From Amborella trichopoda (lineage: Eukaryota; Streptophyta; Magnoliopsida; Amborellales; Amborellaceae), in the NCBI RefSeq assembly GCF_000471905.2, contig NW_006500347.1, positions 1,226,851-1,290,850 on the forward strand: a stretch of 64,000 nucleotides of DNA. Direction: 5' to 3'. Made by a program: the position numbers and the translations under genes. The notes under the pieces are model-generated. The model ran no database searches, was not told the DNA's origin, and worked only from the letters and a program-made list of their open reading frames with translations. Shown piece by piece: positions 47,474-58,335 of this stretch. How positions within the stretch are numbered: position 1 is the first letter of the stretch; each line of letters starts with the position of its first letter.

Positions 47474-47682
47474 CCGCCAAAAGAAATACTATAGAAGATG
47501 TCTTTGTCGACATATCCGCCAAAAGAAATACTATAGAAGATGCCTTTGCCGACATATTCGCCAAAAGAAATACTGTAGAAGATGCCTTTGCCGACATATC
47601 CGCCAAAAGAAATACTGTAGAAGATGCCTTTGCCGACATATCCGCTAAAAGAAATACTGTAGAAGATGCCCTTGCCAACAAC
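47474..47682 (+). repeat. 42-bp tandem repeat block, five units, upstream of the viral promoter
   Basis: The unit begins CCGCCAAAAGAAATACTRTA and ends in GCCGACATAT. There are four full units and one partial, with 1-4 differences between units. It ends about 110 bp upstream of the TATA box. The right copy carries four units. The position suggests an enhancer array. On the minus strand the unit is exactly 14 codons, giving a repetitive frame I regard as incidental. Confidence 0.92.
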
Positions 47683-47739
47683 TTTATGCCACTATTCCTC
47701 AGCTTTATGTCATTATATCACTATTCTTCAGCTTTAAGT

Positions 47740-47830
47740 CACACCGTTTGAAGCTGACATTCAAATCAAATAAGTCTTTGGCGTCCGAAGATTATATAAG
47801 AAAGAGCCTTCCTCATTTGAAGATCATCGA
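47740..47830 (+). promoter_or_regulatory. Viral full-length-transcript promoter (35S-like), left copy
   Basis: TATATAAG at 47793-47800 is followed by AAAGAGCCTTCCTCATTTGA, close in layout to the CaMV 35S core (TATATAAGGAAG...CATTTGG). Transcription would start near 47822-47832, giving a leader of about 620 nt before the primer-binding site, as in CaMV. It reads rightward. Confidence 0.8.
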
Positions 47831-47867
47831 GAAAAACCAGAGAGATCTTCCCCGCTAAGCGCCTAAA

Positions 47868-48035
47868 GTCATTACTCTCTCTTTCTGAGTTATTACTCTC
47901 TCTGAGTCATTACTCTCTCTCTCTCTGAGTCATTACTCTCTCTTTCTGAGTTCTTACTCTCTCTGAGTCATTACTCCCTCTCTGAGTCATTACTCTATCT
48001 CTTTCTGAGCCATTACTCTCTCACTTTCATTAAGT
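47868..48035 (+). repeat. GAGTCATTACTCTCTCT repeats in the viral leader
   Basis: About seven units of (T)GAGTCATTACTCTCTCT with variable CT length. Each carries TGAGTCA, the recognition sequence of GCN4/AP-1-type bZIP factors. The right copy has fewer units. Confidence 0.8.
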
Positions 48036-48265
48036 CTTTTCATTTTCTTGCCATACTTAAGCTGTATATCAGATGGAATACAAATCCTTACCGAATCTCC
48101 CTTAAAATGTGTAAGATACTGTATGTATGATTGTAATTTTTCAACCCTACCGAGCTACTGTCTGGAGGAGAGGAAACTTTTTTTCAAGCTACTGCAAGTG
48201 TGTAATGTGAGTATTTTAGCTTTGCTATAATCTTCTTAGTATCAAGTGTATATTTTTAATATGCA

Positions 48266-48271
48266 AATAAA
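48266..48271 (+). terminator. Viral poly(A) signal, left copy
   Basis: AATAAA with a T/G-rich downstream stretch (GTTTGTTTTAAGG), lying between the promoter and the PBS. Caulimovirids place it there so that the signal is bypassed on the first pass and used on the second. Confidence 0.65.
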
Positions 48272-48451
48272 GTTTGTTTTAAGGGTTAAAGTTAGAGACA
48301 TTACTTATACTAATTGGATTCTTTTAGATATTTCTCCTTTATCTATATTTATCCTGATACTCGTACTGTTATATACAGGTTTTGTTAGACTGTTTATATA
48401 AATAATAGAATTAATATTCATACGACTTCTATTTTAGATCTTGGGTTAGTT

Positions 48452-48465
48452 TGGTATCAGAGCCA
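48452..48465 (+). promoter_or_regulatory. tRNA-iMet primer-binding site, left copy
   Basis: TGGTATCAGAGCCA matches perfectly the complement of the 3' end of plant initiator tRNA-Met, the minus-strand primer of Caulimoviridae. By convention this is genome position 1. Confidence 0.95.
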
Positions 48466-48661
48466 TAAGTTTTATCAGTGGTGAACTGAACGTTGATAAT
48501 AATATCCCAAAAGTTAACAACTTGTAAAATTTACCTTTCAAGGGTAAGTCCGAGAGTTGAGACCAAAGTCGCCCTTACCCGTATTACCATTTAAGGCCAG
48601 AAGAGCCGTCAAGGTACTAGGGACGTAAGAGGTTGACTCGAGTACTCATCCGTTACCCTAA

Positions 48662-49372
48662 ATGAAAAATTTTATTAGGACGTTATCCAATAGGACATTA
48701 TTATCATCCAACAGTACACTAAGGATAAAAATTAAAGAAGAAATAATAATTGATATTATTGAAAAGCAAGTACATAATTGGAATATCCCAAAAGTTCCTA
48801 TAACAGATATTTATAAAAAGGGAACTTTTGAGTTGAGATCTAGCTACACTATTACAACTGTTGAACAAAGTTTTTCTGTTAATAGTAATCAAGAAAGCTT
48901 CCAACTTCTATCTAATAAAATAATTCAAACACATAAAGATAAGGATTATAAATATTTACATATAGGCCTAATACAGATAGCGGTAAAATCCATCACCAGA
49001 TTAGGATTAAATAACTCTATACTATTATGCCTTAGAGATAGTAGACATAATAGGTTTTCAGATTCTTTACTAGGGTTAGTAGAGTCCAGTCTTTGCAGTG
49101 ATCCTGTGTATTTCAATTGTTTTCCCAATTTCTCGGTCTCTTTAACTGATCCTAATCTTCTTAAAGTCCTAACTCTAAACATAAAAACCCAAGGATTTGA
49201 TATGAATCCAGGATCTCAAAACATAGCTTTAATATATAGAATTTGTTATAAAATAATGAATACTTTGAATCCTAATGTCCTCCAGATAGACACTAAGGGA
49301 CAGACCGTATTTTTTCAGACAAATATTGAAAAATCAAACACGGTCATTCCTAGGTCAATAAATTGGTCCTAG
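48662..49372 (+). pseudogene. Viral movement protein (30K superfamily), left copy
   Basis: A frame of 236 codons starting 197 bp after the PBS. It has the basic N-terminus, the predicted beta-rich core and the LGLVESSLCSDPVYFNCFPN-SVSLTDP region typical of caulimovirid 30K movement proteins, which form tubules through plasmodesmata. In the family it is the first domain of a polyprotein or the first ORF. Here a TAG at 49370-49372 ends it where the right copy reads on, so this looks like an acquired stop in a longer polyprotein. Confidence 0.75.
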
Positions 49373-50532
49373 GTCATCCTCCTAAAACACTGGTCCATCC
49401 ATAATGAGAATCAACAGTATAAGACTCCTATTAATAGAGAGCCAGACCAAATAGTTGAGCATCCTGATGGGGATATCGAAAAACAATTAAGTACAAACCG
49501 AAGGGCAAGATTGAATTTTACTGACGACGCCATAAAACCACGAAGACGAGTGCCTGTTCCTTCCAGACATTCTACTTCATCCATACAAAATAAACCCTTA
49601 ATCCAATGATTGACAAGAGCAAACAGTAATATTTATATACCTGTTTATAAACCTTTTGATCCACGCCCATTTGGGAATGAACCAACATTCTCTGATCTTG
49701 ATTTTAGTGTTCTGACTCTTCAAAAAGAAGAAAGAATAGATATAGAAGAACTTAAAAATGATTACCTTTCTGAAGATAATAAAGAAATAAGATATTGGTA
49801 TCTGATCGAATTCCCGAAAGAATTATTAGATGCTTTTCATAAAAAATATAACAAGTTTATAAAATGCAGTAAACAGATGGTAGGATTCTTTGAATGGTTG
49901 AAAGCAATTCTTAAAGAGAAAAGAATTCTCATTCCTAATTTTGAATTAAATACAATAGAAAATCAATATCAAACCTTCCATAATATAGAAGCGGAAGAAA
50001 TACAGAGTATACATCCCTCCAGAGAGAAGTCTCCACATAAAAGGAATATTAAAAGATAAACCTGAAACTAAGGCTTCCCCATATAAAATGATTCCTAACG
50101 AGCATGGCCATAAACTAGAAAGAATTCCCCACATAATAGAACAAAATAATTTTACCAACCTTTACGTACAGTCTATTGGTAAACAGACTACCCGAATAAA
50201 AAGTATAGTAACCAAAACCCAGCCTATTGAAGAAAAAAAGAAGGCAATCTTATTCAATCCTCCTCCAGAAATAAATGAAGAGAGGTTTAGTCTAAAAGGA
50301 ATTAAGAAAAAAGAGGAGAACAAAGAGTTGGTTGATGAACTTATAAAAAAATTATCCCAATTAAGCTCAAAGGATAAAAAGGGAAAATGAATCACACTTT
50401 AAGCTGAAGCTATGGTACTTCAAGAAGATCCGATAAATGAGGAGATACAAGATATGGAAAAATCTTTTAAAACCAATAATATCTATGATATCAATAGATT
50501 AGACTACAGAAGAAAATGGAGGTTTACGGAGA
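49373..50532 (+). pseudogene. Viral polyprotein linker and coat-protein N-terminal region, left copy, broken
   Basis: Open pieces lie at 49610-50059 and 50088-50390 in different frames. A one-base difference from the right copy near 50010 shifts the frame, and stops occur near 49607, 50388 and 50401. The content is highly charged (Lys/Glu-rich, KEENKELVDELIKKL), as expected for the region before the coat-protein core. The right copy keeps 284 codons of it open. Confidence 0.7.
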
Positions 50533-51156
50533 ATGTATCATACTAGACCAACCCCGGTAGATATACAGTTTGTGGAAGATTTGATCTCTAGTACTGTATC
50601 TTACTCGGGAAGAACAATAGTCAATTGGAATATAGATGGAATGTCGGACCATCAGATATTAGATACTATGAAACATATGACCATATATGCCTCTGCCTGT
50701 AAGATAGCCGGAAATCATGATCAAGAAGTAGCAAAAGCTATTGTTTATGGATTCACTGGATGGCTAAGAGGTTGGTGGGATTTCCACATGAGTGAAACCT
50801 CTAAAACCCAAATATTGAATGCTACCAGACAGTGGGTAGTTAAAAATGAATTTAATCAGGATATACCTCATAGCGAAAGTGACGCTATCAACACTCTTAT
50901 CTATATTATAACACTCCATTTTATAGGAAGTACTTCTTTATTAGATGCCAGGACAGAAGATCTATTATTTAATCTAAGATGTCCAACACTATCTGACTAT
51001 AAATGGGACAAAGATGCTTTCTTTTCCCGCCTGCTAACCCGAGAAGATATTAGTGCTGATCACTGGAAAGAAAAATTTATAGCAGGATTACCCTATTTGT
51101 TTGTTGAAATGGTTAAAACCAGATTGAAAGGAAAATATGGAGGAATAATTCCATAG
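50533..51156 (+). pseudogene. Viral coat protein core, left copy
   Basis: A frame of 207 codons containing AKAIVYGFTGWLRGWWDFHM, then LLFNLRCPTLSDYKW and DHWKEKFIAGLPYLFVE. These are the conserved capsid signatures of caulimovirids (helical capsid domain resembling retroviral/LTR-element Gag). It ends at a TAG and continues in the next frames as SYTLEELSAEICAEGLAL and KKELGDFCEQFGY before the zinc knuckle. Forms the icosahedral shell and binds nucleic acid in the living virus. Confidence 0.85.
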
Positions 51157-51500
51157 TCTTCCTATACACTTGAGGAATTATCTGCAGAAATTTGTGCAGA
51201 AGGTCTTGCCCTATGTACTGATTTAAAATTAAGAAACAATTGGATAAACAAAGAATGACGGGCAAGAAAGAATTAGGAGATTTTTGCGAACAGTTTGGCT
51301 ATAATACTATCCCTTCTTCTGATAAATTATATAAGCGGAAAAATAAAAAATATAAATCTAAGAAAAATATGAAAGAAAATTTACTAAAAAATTTGCCCCA
51401 AGAACAAATTTTAAAAAGGGCAAAAGAAAAATTCCAGTTTGTTATAACTGTGGAAAGGTAGGACATTATAAAAATAAATGTAAAATAAAAAAGAAAATTA
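51157..51500 (+). pseudogene. Coat-protein C-terminus with zinc knuckle, left copy
   Basis: A CX2CX4HX4C knuckle (CYNCGKVGHYKNKC) lies at 51440-51481 inside a Lys-rich stretch, the usual RNA-binding C-terminus of caulimovirid coat proteins. It is in a different frame from 51240-51461, so a frameshift precedes it. Confidence 0.9.
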
Positions 51501-51577
51501 ATACCCTACCTCTTGAAGAAGAAATCAAAAATCAAATTTATAATATTCTCCAGATAGAAGAACACAGTTCTGATAAC

Positions 51578-52190
51578 ATGAGTACTGATACTGAGCCTTT
51601 AGTCGCAGAAATAGAAGACGAAAGCTTCATGTTAAGCAGCTCAGATTCTAGTGAAGAAATAGATGATTGTTTTTGTAACACTCTTAATACTCTTACAAAT
51701 GAAGAAAACTTGATTATACAATTAATAGATAAAATAGCTAATCTAGAAGCTAAGAAAGAAGCCCTGACACGATATATATAGGTGGCTAAGACGAAGAAAA
51801 AGCTAGTCCCCTAAGTAAAAACCCAGGAAGACTACAGTCATGCTAAAATACTTAAAAGAATCAATAAAGACGATAATATCCAATGAGAACCATCTATTTC
51901 TAAATTAAAACAAGAAATAAATGATATAACAAAGGAAGTACAAATACTTAAAAACAGAATAAGAATATTGGAACTGGCTAATGAATTTCCTGATAGTAAT
52001 GATAATGAAACAGATGAATTAGAATTTGATAGTCTTATAAATATTTATTATCTTCATAGGAAACACTTATCCCCTATAGAAGAAGCTTCTGAATCCTCAC
52101 AAGTCGATACAGGCCCAACACATGAAAAAAATCTTATACTAAATAATAATTATGTGAATTTATTAAACAAGATTGTCACCCAATAGTAAA
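51578..52190 (+). pseudogene. Acidic and coiled-coil region between coat and protease, left copy
   Basis: An acidic Ser-rich segment (SSSDSSEEIDD, 51578-51781) precedes a heptad-like stretch (ISKLKQEINDITKEVQILK..., about 51895-51975) and another acidic piece. Stops at 51779 and around 51815-51885 break it. In function it could correspond to a virion-associated or protease-linker domain, but I see no specific homology. Confidence 0.65.
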
Positions 52191-52199
52191 TAAGGATAA

Positions 52200-52666
52200 T
52201 AGTAAATAAAGACTATAGTTTCTAATCATTAGCCTTAATAGATTCGGGAGCAGATCTTAACTGTGTAAATGAAGGTTTAGTACTTACGAAATACTTTAGT
52301 AAAACAACTCAAATACTTAATACAGCAGATGGTAGTAGACTAATCATTAAATATAAATTGTCTAATGTTGCAGTGTGTAACAATGGTAACTGCTTTGAAA
52401 TGCCGTTTATTATGGTCAAAGGGCTAAGCCAGGCTGTTATACTTGACACTGTTTTTCTTAATTTGCTTTATCCCTTAAAAATTGACCATACAGGAATAGA
52501 ATCGAATATAAAAGGTCATAATGTAAAATTTGAATTTATAGATAAACCAAAAATTAGGGAAGCCAATAACCTTAGACAAATTATAGAAAATAAAGAAAAG
52601 TTTTTATGTTCTCTTAAAAAGGAAATAAAAAATAAAGTTATAGAAGATAACCTTTCTCTTCCATAA
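52200..52666 (+). pseudogene. Viral aspartic protease, left copy
   Basis: ALIDSGADLNCVNEG at about 52232-52276 carries the DSG active site (52241-52249) of retropepsin-type proteases. It is followed by TADGSRL and a hydrophobic VILDTVFLNLLYP segment, matching the second half of the fold. This enzyme cleaves the polyprotein. The frame ends at a TAA at 52664-52666. Confidence 0.85.
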
Positions 52667-52689
52667 AACATAAAAAATATTGAAAATAT

Positions 52690-53680
52690 AAAACATAGAA
52701 TAGAAAAAGAAATTTGTGTTGATCTACCGAATGCGTTCTGGAACAAAGAAAAAACATATAGTAAATCTACCTTATGAAGAAGACTTTAATGGAAATAAAA
52801 TAGCCACAAAAGCTAGGCCTATTCAAATGAATCCTAGGCTCCTGGAAAAATGAAAAAAAGACATTGATGAATTGCTCCAGAAACAGCTATTCAGAAAAAG
52901 CTTATCACCATGGAGTTGCTCAGCTTTCTACGTGGAAAAGGCCTTAGAAAAAGAACGAGGAGCACCAAGATTGGTACTCAACTATAAACCTCTAAATAAG
53001 GTATTGAAGTGGATAAGATATCCAATACCAAACAAAAAAGACCTACTTGATAGACTTGTTAGTGCTTGCATATTTTCTAAATTCGACTTAAAGTCCGGTT
53101 ACTGGCAAATACAGATTTCTGAAAAAGATAGATATAAAACTGCCTTTAATGTCCCTTTCGGACAGTATGAATGGAACGTAATGCCCTTTGGGCTGAAAAA
53201 CGCTCCCTCAGAATTTCAAAATATAATGAATGATATTTTTAACCCTTATATGAAATTCATGATTATTTATATATACGATGTATTAATATTTTTTGAAAGT
53301 ATTAAACAACACTTCAAGCATATAAACGTTTTCATAAATGCTATTAAAAATGCAGGACTGGTGGTCTCAGCTAAAAAAATTAGCCTTTGTCAAACTAAAC
53401 TAAGATTCTTAGGACACAATATCTATCAAGGTAGTATTGTGCCAATTGATAGAGAAATACAATTTGCAGATAAATTTCCTGATATCATTTTAAACAAAAC
53501 AAAACTTCAAAGGTTTCTGGGATGTCTAAATTATATCTCAGATTTTTATCAAAACCTAGCTATTGATGCTAAACCTTTATTTGATAGATTAAAGAAAAAT
53601 CCACCCAAATGGACTGAAGTACATACTATGGCAGTAAAGAAAATAAAAAATAAAGCCAAAGAATTACCCTGCCTAACATT
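52690..53680 (+). pseudogene. Viral reverse transcriptase, left copy, catalytic Asp replaced
   Basis: From 52872 an open frame carries RLVLNYKPLNK, FSKFDLKSGYWQI, YKTAFNVPFGQYEW, MPFGLKNAPSEFQ and FLGHNIYQG, the RT signatures of caulimovirids. The YxDD box at 53268-53279 reads Y-I-Y-D: the first of the two metal-binding aspartates is Tyr, so the enzyme is dead. The right copy has Y-I-D-D. The stretch 52670-52870 is in other frames with several stops. Confidence 0.92.
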
Positions 53681-54117
53681 ATCCAATCCTGAAGCTTTTA
53701 AAATAATTGAATGTGATGCCTCCGAAATAAGATTGGGAGGAATCTTGAAACAGAAAATAAATGATAAAGAACAATTAGTCCGCTTTACTTCTAAAGCTTG
53801 GAACAACACTTAGCAAAACTATTCAACGGTTAAGAAAGAACTCTTAGACATTGTTCATTGTGTTTCCAAATTTCAAAGTGATATTCTTAATCAAAATTTT
53901 TTAATATGGACCGATTGTAAAGCAACCAAAGACATTTTACTTAAAGATGTTAAAAATTTAGTCTCTAAACAGATTTTTGCTCGATGGCAAGCTATACTTT
54001 CCTCCTTTGATTCTGATATCAAACACCTCAAAGGTCATACTAACTTCTTTCCTGATTTCTTAACCCGTGAATATTTGCAGGGGGACAGGGATAGGGGCAG
54101 CATGGACAGACAAATAA
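53681..54117 (+). pseudogene. Viral RNase H, left copy
   Basis: ECDAS (first catalytic Asp), KKELLDI (Glu), WTDCKA (Asp) and FPDFLTRE (Asp) are all present in order. A TAG at 53811-53813 interrupts the frame between the first and second. The domain ends at a TAA at 54115-54117, overlapping the start codon (54102) of the next ORF in the circular genome. Confidence 0.85.
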
Positions 54118-54127
54118 TTTCTGGAAG
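54118..54127. other. Inversion junction between the two viral copies
   Basis: Left-copy sequence (CATGGACAGACAAATAA) changes within about 10 bp to the reverse complement of the protease-RT linker (TTTCTGGAAGATAAAGG). No filler DNA is visible. Confidence 0.85.
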
Positions 54128-54560
54128 ATAAAGGTTTTCTTCTATAATTTTATTTTTTATTTCCTCTTTAAGAGAACATAAAAACTTTTCTTTGTTTCTA
54201 TAATTTGTCTAAGGTTATTGACTTCCCTTATTTTTGGTTTATCTATAAATTAAAATTTTACATTATGACCTTTTATATTCGATTCTATTCATGTATGGTC
54301 TATTTTTAAGGGATAAAGCAAATTACGAAAGGGAGTTCCAAGTATAACAGCCTGGCTTAATCCTTTGACCATAATAAACGGCATTTCAAAGCAGTTACCA
54401 TTGTTACACACTGCAGCATTAGACAATTTATATTTAATGATTAGTCTACTACCATCTGCTGTATTAAGTATTTGAGTTGTTTTACTAAAGTATTTCGTAG
54501 GTACTAAACCTTCATTTATACAGTTAAAATCTGCTCCCGAATCTATTAAGGCTAATGATT
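54128..54560 (-). pseudogene. Viral aspartic protease, right copy
   Basis: The DSG active site is at 54543-54535 (reading IDSGADFNC), followed leftward by the same protease-RT linker as in the left copy. It runs open into the junction. Confidence 0.8.
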
Positions 54561-54574
54561 AGAAACTATATTCT

Positions 54575-55213
54575 TTATTTACTATTATCCTTATTAATGT
54601 AAACCATTTTTGGGACAATCTTGTTTAATAAATTCACATAATTACTATTTAGTATAAGATCTTTTTCTTGTGCTAGGCCTGTATCGACTTGTGAGGATTC
54701 AAGAGTTTCTTCTATAGGGGATAATGGTTTCCTATGAAGATTATAACTATTTATAAGACTATCAAATTCTAATTCATCTGTTTCATTATCATTACTATCA
54801 GGAAATTCATTCGCCAGTTCCAATATTCTTATTCTGTTTTTAAGTATTTGTACTTCCTTTTTTATATCATTTATTTCTTGTTTTAATTTAGAAATAGATG
54901 GTTCTCTTTGGATATTATCCTCTTTATTGATTCTTTTAAGTATTTCAGCCAGATTGTAGTCTTCCTGGGTTTTTACCAAGGGGACTGGCTTTTTTTTCAT
55001 CTTAGCCACCTATATATATCATGTCAGGGCTTCTTTCTTAGCTTCTGGATTAGCTATTTTATCTATTAATTCTATAATCAAGTTTTTTTCATTTGTAAGA
55101 GTATTAAGAGTGTTACAAAAACAATCATCTATTTCTTCACTAGAATCTGAGCTGCTTAACATGAAGCTTTTGTCTTCTATTTCTGTGACTAAAGGCTCAG
55201 TATCAGTACTCAT
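54575..55213 (-). pseudogene. Acidic and coiled-coil region, right copy
   Basis: The frame at 55009-54575 (144 codons) holds the coiled coil (ISKLKQEINDIKKEVQILK). The acidic segment (55213-55019) is in another frame. Better preserved than in the left copy. Confidence 0.65.
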
Positions 55214-55309
55214 ATTATCAAAAATGTCTTCTTCTATTTGGAGAATATTATAAATTTGATTTTTGATTTCTTCTTCAAGAGGTAGGGTATTAATTTTCTT
55301 TTTTATTTT

Positions 55310-55351
55310 ACATTTATTTTTATAATGTCCTACTTTTCCACAGTTATAACA
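55310..55351 (-). pseudogene. Coat-protein zinc knuckle, right copy
   Basis: CX2CX4HX4C encoded on the minus strand with all four ligands kept, within a Lys-rich segment. Confidence 0.88.
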
Positions 55352-55559
55352 AACCGGAATTTTTCTTTTTCCTTTTTAAAAAATTGTTCTTGGGGCAAAT
55401 TTTCTAGTAAATTTTTCTTTCATATTTTTCTTAGATTTGTATTTTTTATTTTTCCGCTTATATAATTTATCAGAAGAAGGGATAGTATTATAGCCAAACT
55501 GTTCGCAAAAATCTCCTAATTCTTTCTTGCCCGTCATTTTTTGTTTATCCAATTGTTTC

Positions 55560-56286
55560 TTAATTTTAAATCAGTACATAGGGCAAGACCTTCTGCACAA
55601 ATTTCTGCAGATAATTCTCCAAATGTATAGAGAGAGTATAGAATTATTCCTCCATGTTTTCCATTCAATATGGTTTTAACCTTTTCAACAAACAAATAGG
55701 GTAATCCTGTTACAAATTTTTCTTTCCAGTGATCAGCACTAATATCTTCTCGAGTTAGCAGGCGGGAAAAGAAAACATCTTTGTACCATTTATAATGAGA
55801 TAGTGTTGGACATCTTAGATTAGATAATTGAACTTCTGTCCTGACATCTAATAAAGAATTACTTCCTATAAAATGGAGTGTTATAAAATATAGATAAGAG
55901 TGTTGACAGCGTCACTTTCGCTATGAGGTATATCCTGATTAAATTCATTTTTAACTACCCACTGTCGGGTAGCATTCAATATTTGGGTTTCAGAGGTTTC
56001 ACTCATGTGGAAATCCCACCAACCTCTTTAGCCATCCAATGAATCCACAAACAATAGCTTTTGCTACTTCTTGATCATGATTTCCGGGTATCTTACAGGC
56101 AGAGGCATACATGGTCATATGTTTCCTAGTATCTAATATTTGATGGTCCGACATTCCATCTATATTCCAATTGACTATTGTTCTTCCCAAGTAAGATACA
56201 GTACTAGAGATCAAATCTTCCTCAAACTGTATATCTATCGGGGTTGGTCTAGTATATACATTCTTGATTGGGCCGTAGGCCTCCAT
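55560..56286 (-). pseudogene. Viral coat protein core, right copy, frame-broken
   Basis: The frame 56286-55999 carries the first part (AKAIVCGFIGWLKRLVGF). A deletion around 56020 shifts the frame inside the GWW motif, and later parts of the core are recognisable in other frames down to about 55560. Confidence 0.8.
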
Positions 56287-57430
56287 TTCCTTCTGTAGTC
56301 TAATCTATTGATATCATAGATATTATTGGTTTTAAAAGATTTTTCCATATCTTGTATCTCTTCATTTATCGGATCTTCTTGAAGTACCATAGCTTCAGCT
56401 TCAAGTGTGATTCCTTTTCCCTTTTTATCCTTTAAGCTTAATATGGATAATTTTTTTATAAGTTCATCAACCAACTCTTTGTTCTCCTCTTTTTTCTTAA
56501 TTCCTTTTAGACTAAACCTCTCTTCATTTATTTCTGGAGGAGGCTTGAATAAGATTGCCTTCTTTTTTTCTTCAATAGGCGGGGTTTTGGTTACTATACT
56601 TTCTATTCGGGTAGTCTGTTTACCAATAGACTGTACGTAAAGGTTGGTAAAATTATTTTGTTCTATTATGTGGGGAATTCTTTTTAGTTTATGGCCATGC
56701 TCGTTAGGAATCATTTTATATGGGGAAGCCTTAGTTTCAGGTTTATCTTTTAATATTCCTTTTATGTGGAGACTTCTCTCTGAAGGATGTATACTCTGTA
56801 TTTCTTTCCCTTCTATAGTATGGAAGGTTTGATATTGATTTTCTATTGTATTTAATTCAAAATTAGGAATGAGAATTCTTTTCTCTTTAAGGATTGCTTT
56901 CAACCATTCAAAGAATCTTACCATCTGTTTACTGCTTTTTATAAACTTGTTATATTTTTTATGAAAAGCAGCTAATAATTCTTTCGGGAATTCGGTGAAA
57001 TACCAATATCTTATTTCTTTATTATCCTCGGAAAGGTAATCATTTTTAAGTACTTCTATATCTATTCTTTCTTCTTTTTGAAGAGTCATAACACTAAAAT
57101 CAAGATCAGAGAATGTTGGTTCATTCCCAAATGGGCGTGGATCAAAAGGTTTATAAACAGGTATATAAATACACTACTGTTTGATCTAGTCATTGCTATG
57201 ACTAAGGGTTTATTTTGTATGGATGAAGTAGAATGTTTGGAAGGAACAGGCACTCGTTTTCGTGGTTTTATGGCGTCGTCAGTAAAATTTAATCTTGCCT
57301 TTCGGTTTGTACTGAATTGTATTTCGATATCCCCATCAGGATGTTCAACTATTTGTTCTGGCTCTCTATTAATAGGAGTCTTATACTGTTGACTCTCCCT
57401 ATGGATGGACCAGTGTTCTGGGAGGATGAC
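56235..57430 (-). pseudogene. Polyprotein linker / coat N-terminal region, right copy
   Basis: A 284-codon open frame (57089-56235) covers the charged region that the left copy has lost to frameshifts. It ends in a frameshift just before the coat core. Confidence 0.75.
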
Positions 57431-58139
57431 CTGGGACCAATTTATTGACCTAGGAATGACCGTGTTTGATTTTTCAATATTTGTCTGAAAAAATACGGTC
57501 TGTCCCTTAGTGTCTATCTAGAGGACATTAGGACTCAAAGTATTCATTACTTTATAACAAATTCTATATATTAAAGCTATGTTTTGAGATCTTGGATTCA
57601 TGTTGAATCCTTAAGTTTTTATGTTTAGAGTTGGGACTTTAAGAAGATTAGGATCAGTTAAAGAGACCGAGAAATTGGGAAAACAATTGAAATACACAGG
57701 ACCACTGCACAGACTGGACTCTACTACCCTTAGTAAAGAATCTGAAAACCTATTATGTCTACTATCTAAGGCATAATAGTATAGAGTTATTTAATCCTAA
57801 TCTGGTGAGGGGTTTTACCGCTATCTGTATTAGGCCTATATGTAAATATTTATAATCCTTATCTTTATGTGTTTGAATTATTTTATTAGATAGAAGTTGG
57901 AAGCTTTCTTGATTACTATTAACAGAAAAACTTTGTTCAACAGTTGTAATAGCGTAGCTAGATCTCAACTCAAAAGTTCTTTTTTTATAAATATCTGTTG
58001 TAGGAAGTTTTGGGATATTCCAATTATGTATTTGCTTTTCATTATTATCGATTATTATTTCTTCTTTATTTTTTATCCTTAGTATACTGTTGGATGATTA
58101 GAATGTCCTATTGGATAACGTCCTAATAAAATTTTTCAT
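57431..58139 (-). pseudogene. Viral movement protein, right copy, broken
   Basis: An ATG at 58139-58137 starts the same protein as 48662. Several frame changes and stops (for example after LCLR at 57762) disrupt it. At its C-terminus it reads through the position where the left copy has a stop. Confidence 0.75.
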
Positions 58140-58335
58140 TTAGGGTAACGGACGAGTACTCGAGTCAACCTCTTACGAACCTGGTACCTTGACGGCTCTT
58201 CTGGCCTTAAAGGGTAAAACGGGTCAGGGCGACTTTGGTCTCAACTCTCGGACTTACCCTTAAAAGGTAAATTTTATAAGTTGTTAACTTTTAGGATATT
58301 ATTATCAACGTTCAGTTCACCACTGATAAAACTTA

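Larger units (their letters stand above)
46181..54117 (+). mobile_element. Endogenous pararetrovirus (Caulimoviridae), left copy: one full genome unit
   Basis: The order is ORF of unknown function, tandem repeats, TATA box, poly(A) signal, PBS, movement protein, coat protein with zinc knuckle, coiled coil, aspartic protease, RT, RNase H. The unit ends by repeating the sequence it began with: ATAGGGGCAxCATGGACAGA with CAAATAA at 46179-46205 and 54091-54117, 7,913 bp apart. That is one complete circular genome opened at this point. No integrase is present, as expected for the family. Numerous stops and frameshifts make it non-functional. Genus is not decided; arrangement fits the endogenous plant caulimovirids with a long polyprotein. 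Confidence 0.93.

Noticed and set aside
47403..47681. Minus-strand frame of 92 codons with a perfect 14-residue repeat (MSAKASSTVFLLAD)
   Set aside because: It exists because the 42-bp DNA repeat is a multiple of three and happens to lack stops on this strand. It overlaps the promoter region and is antisense to the virus.
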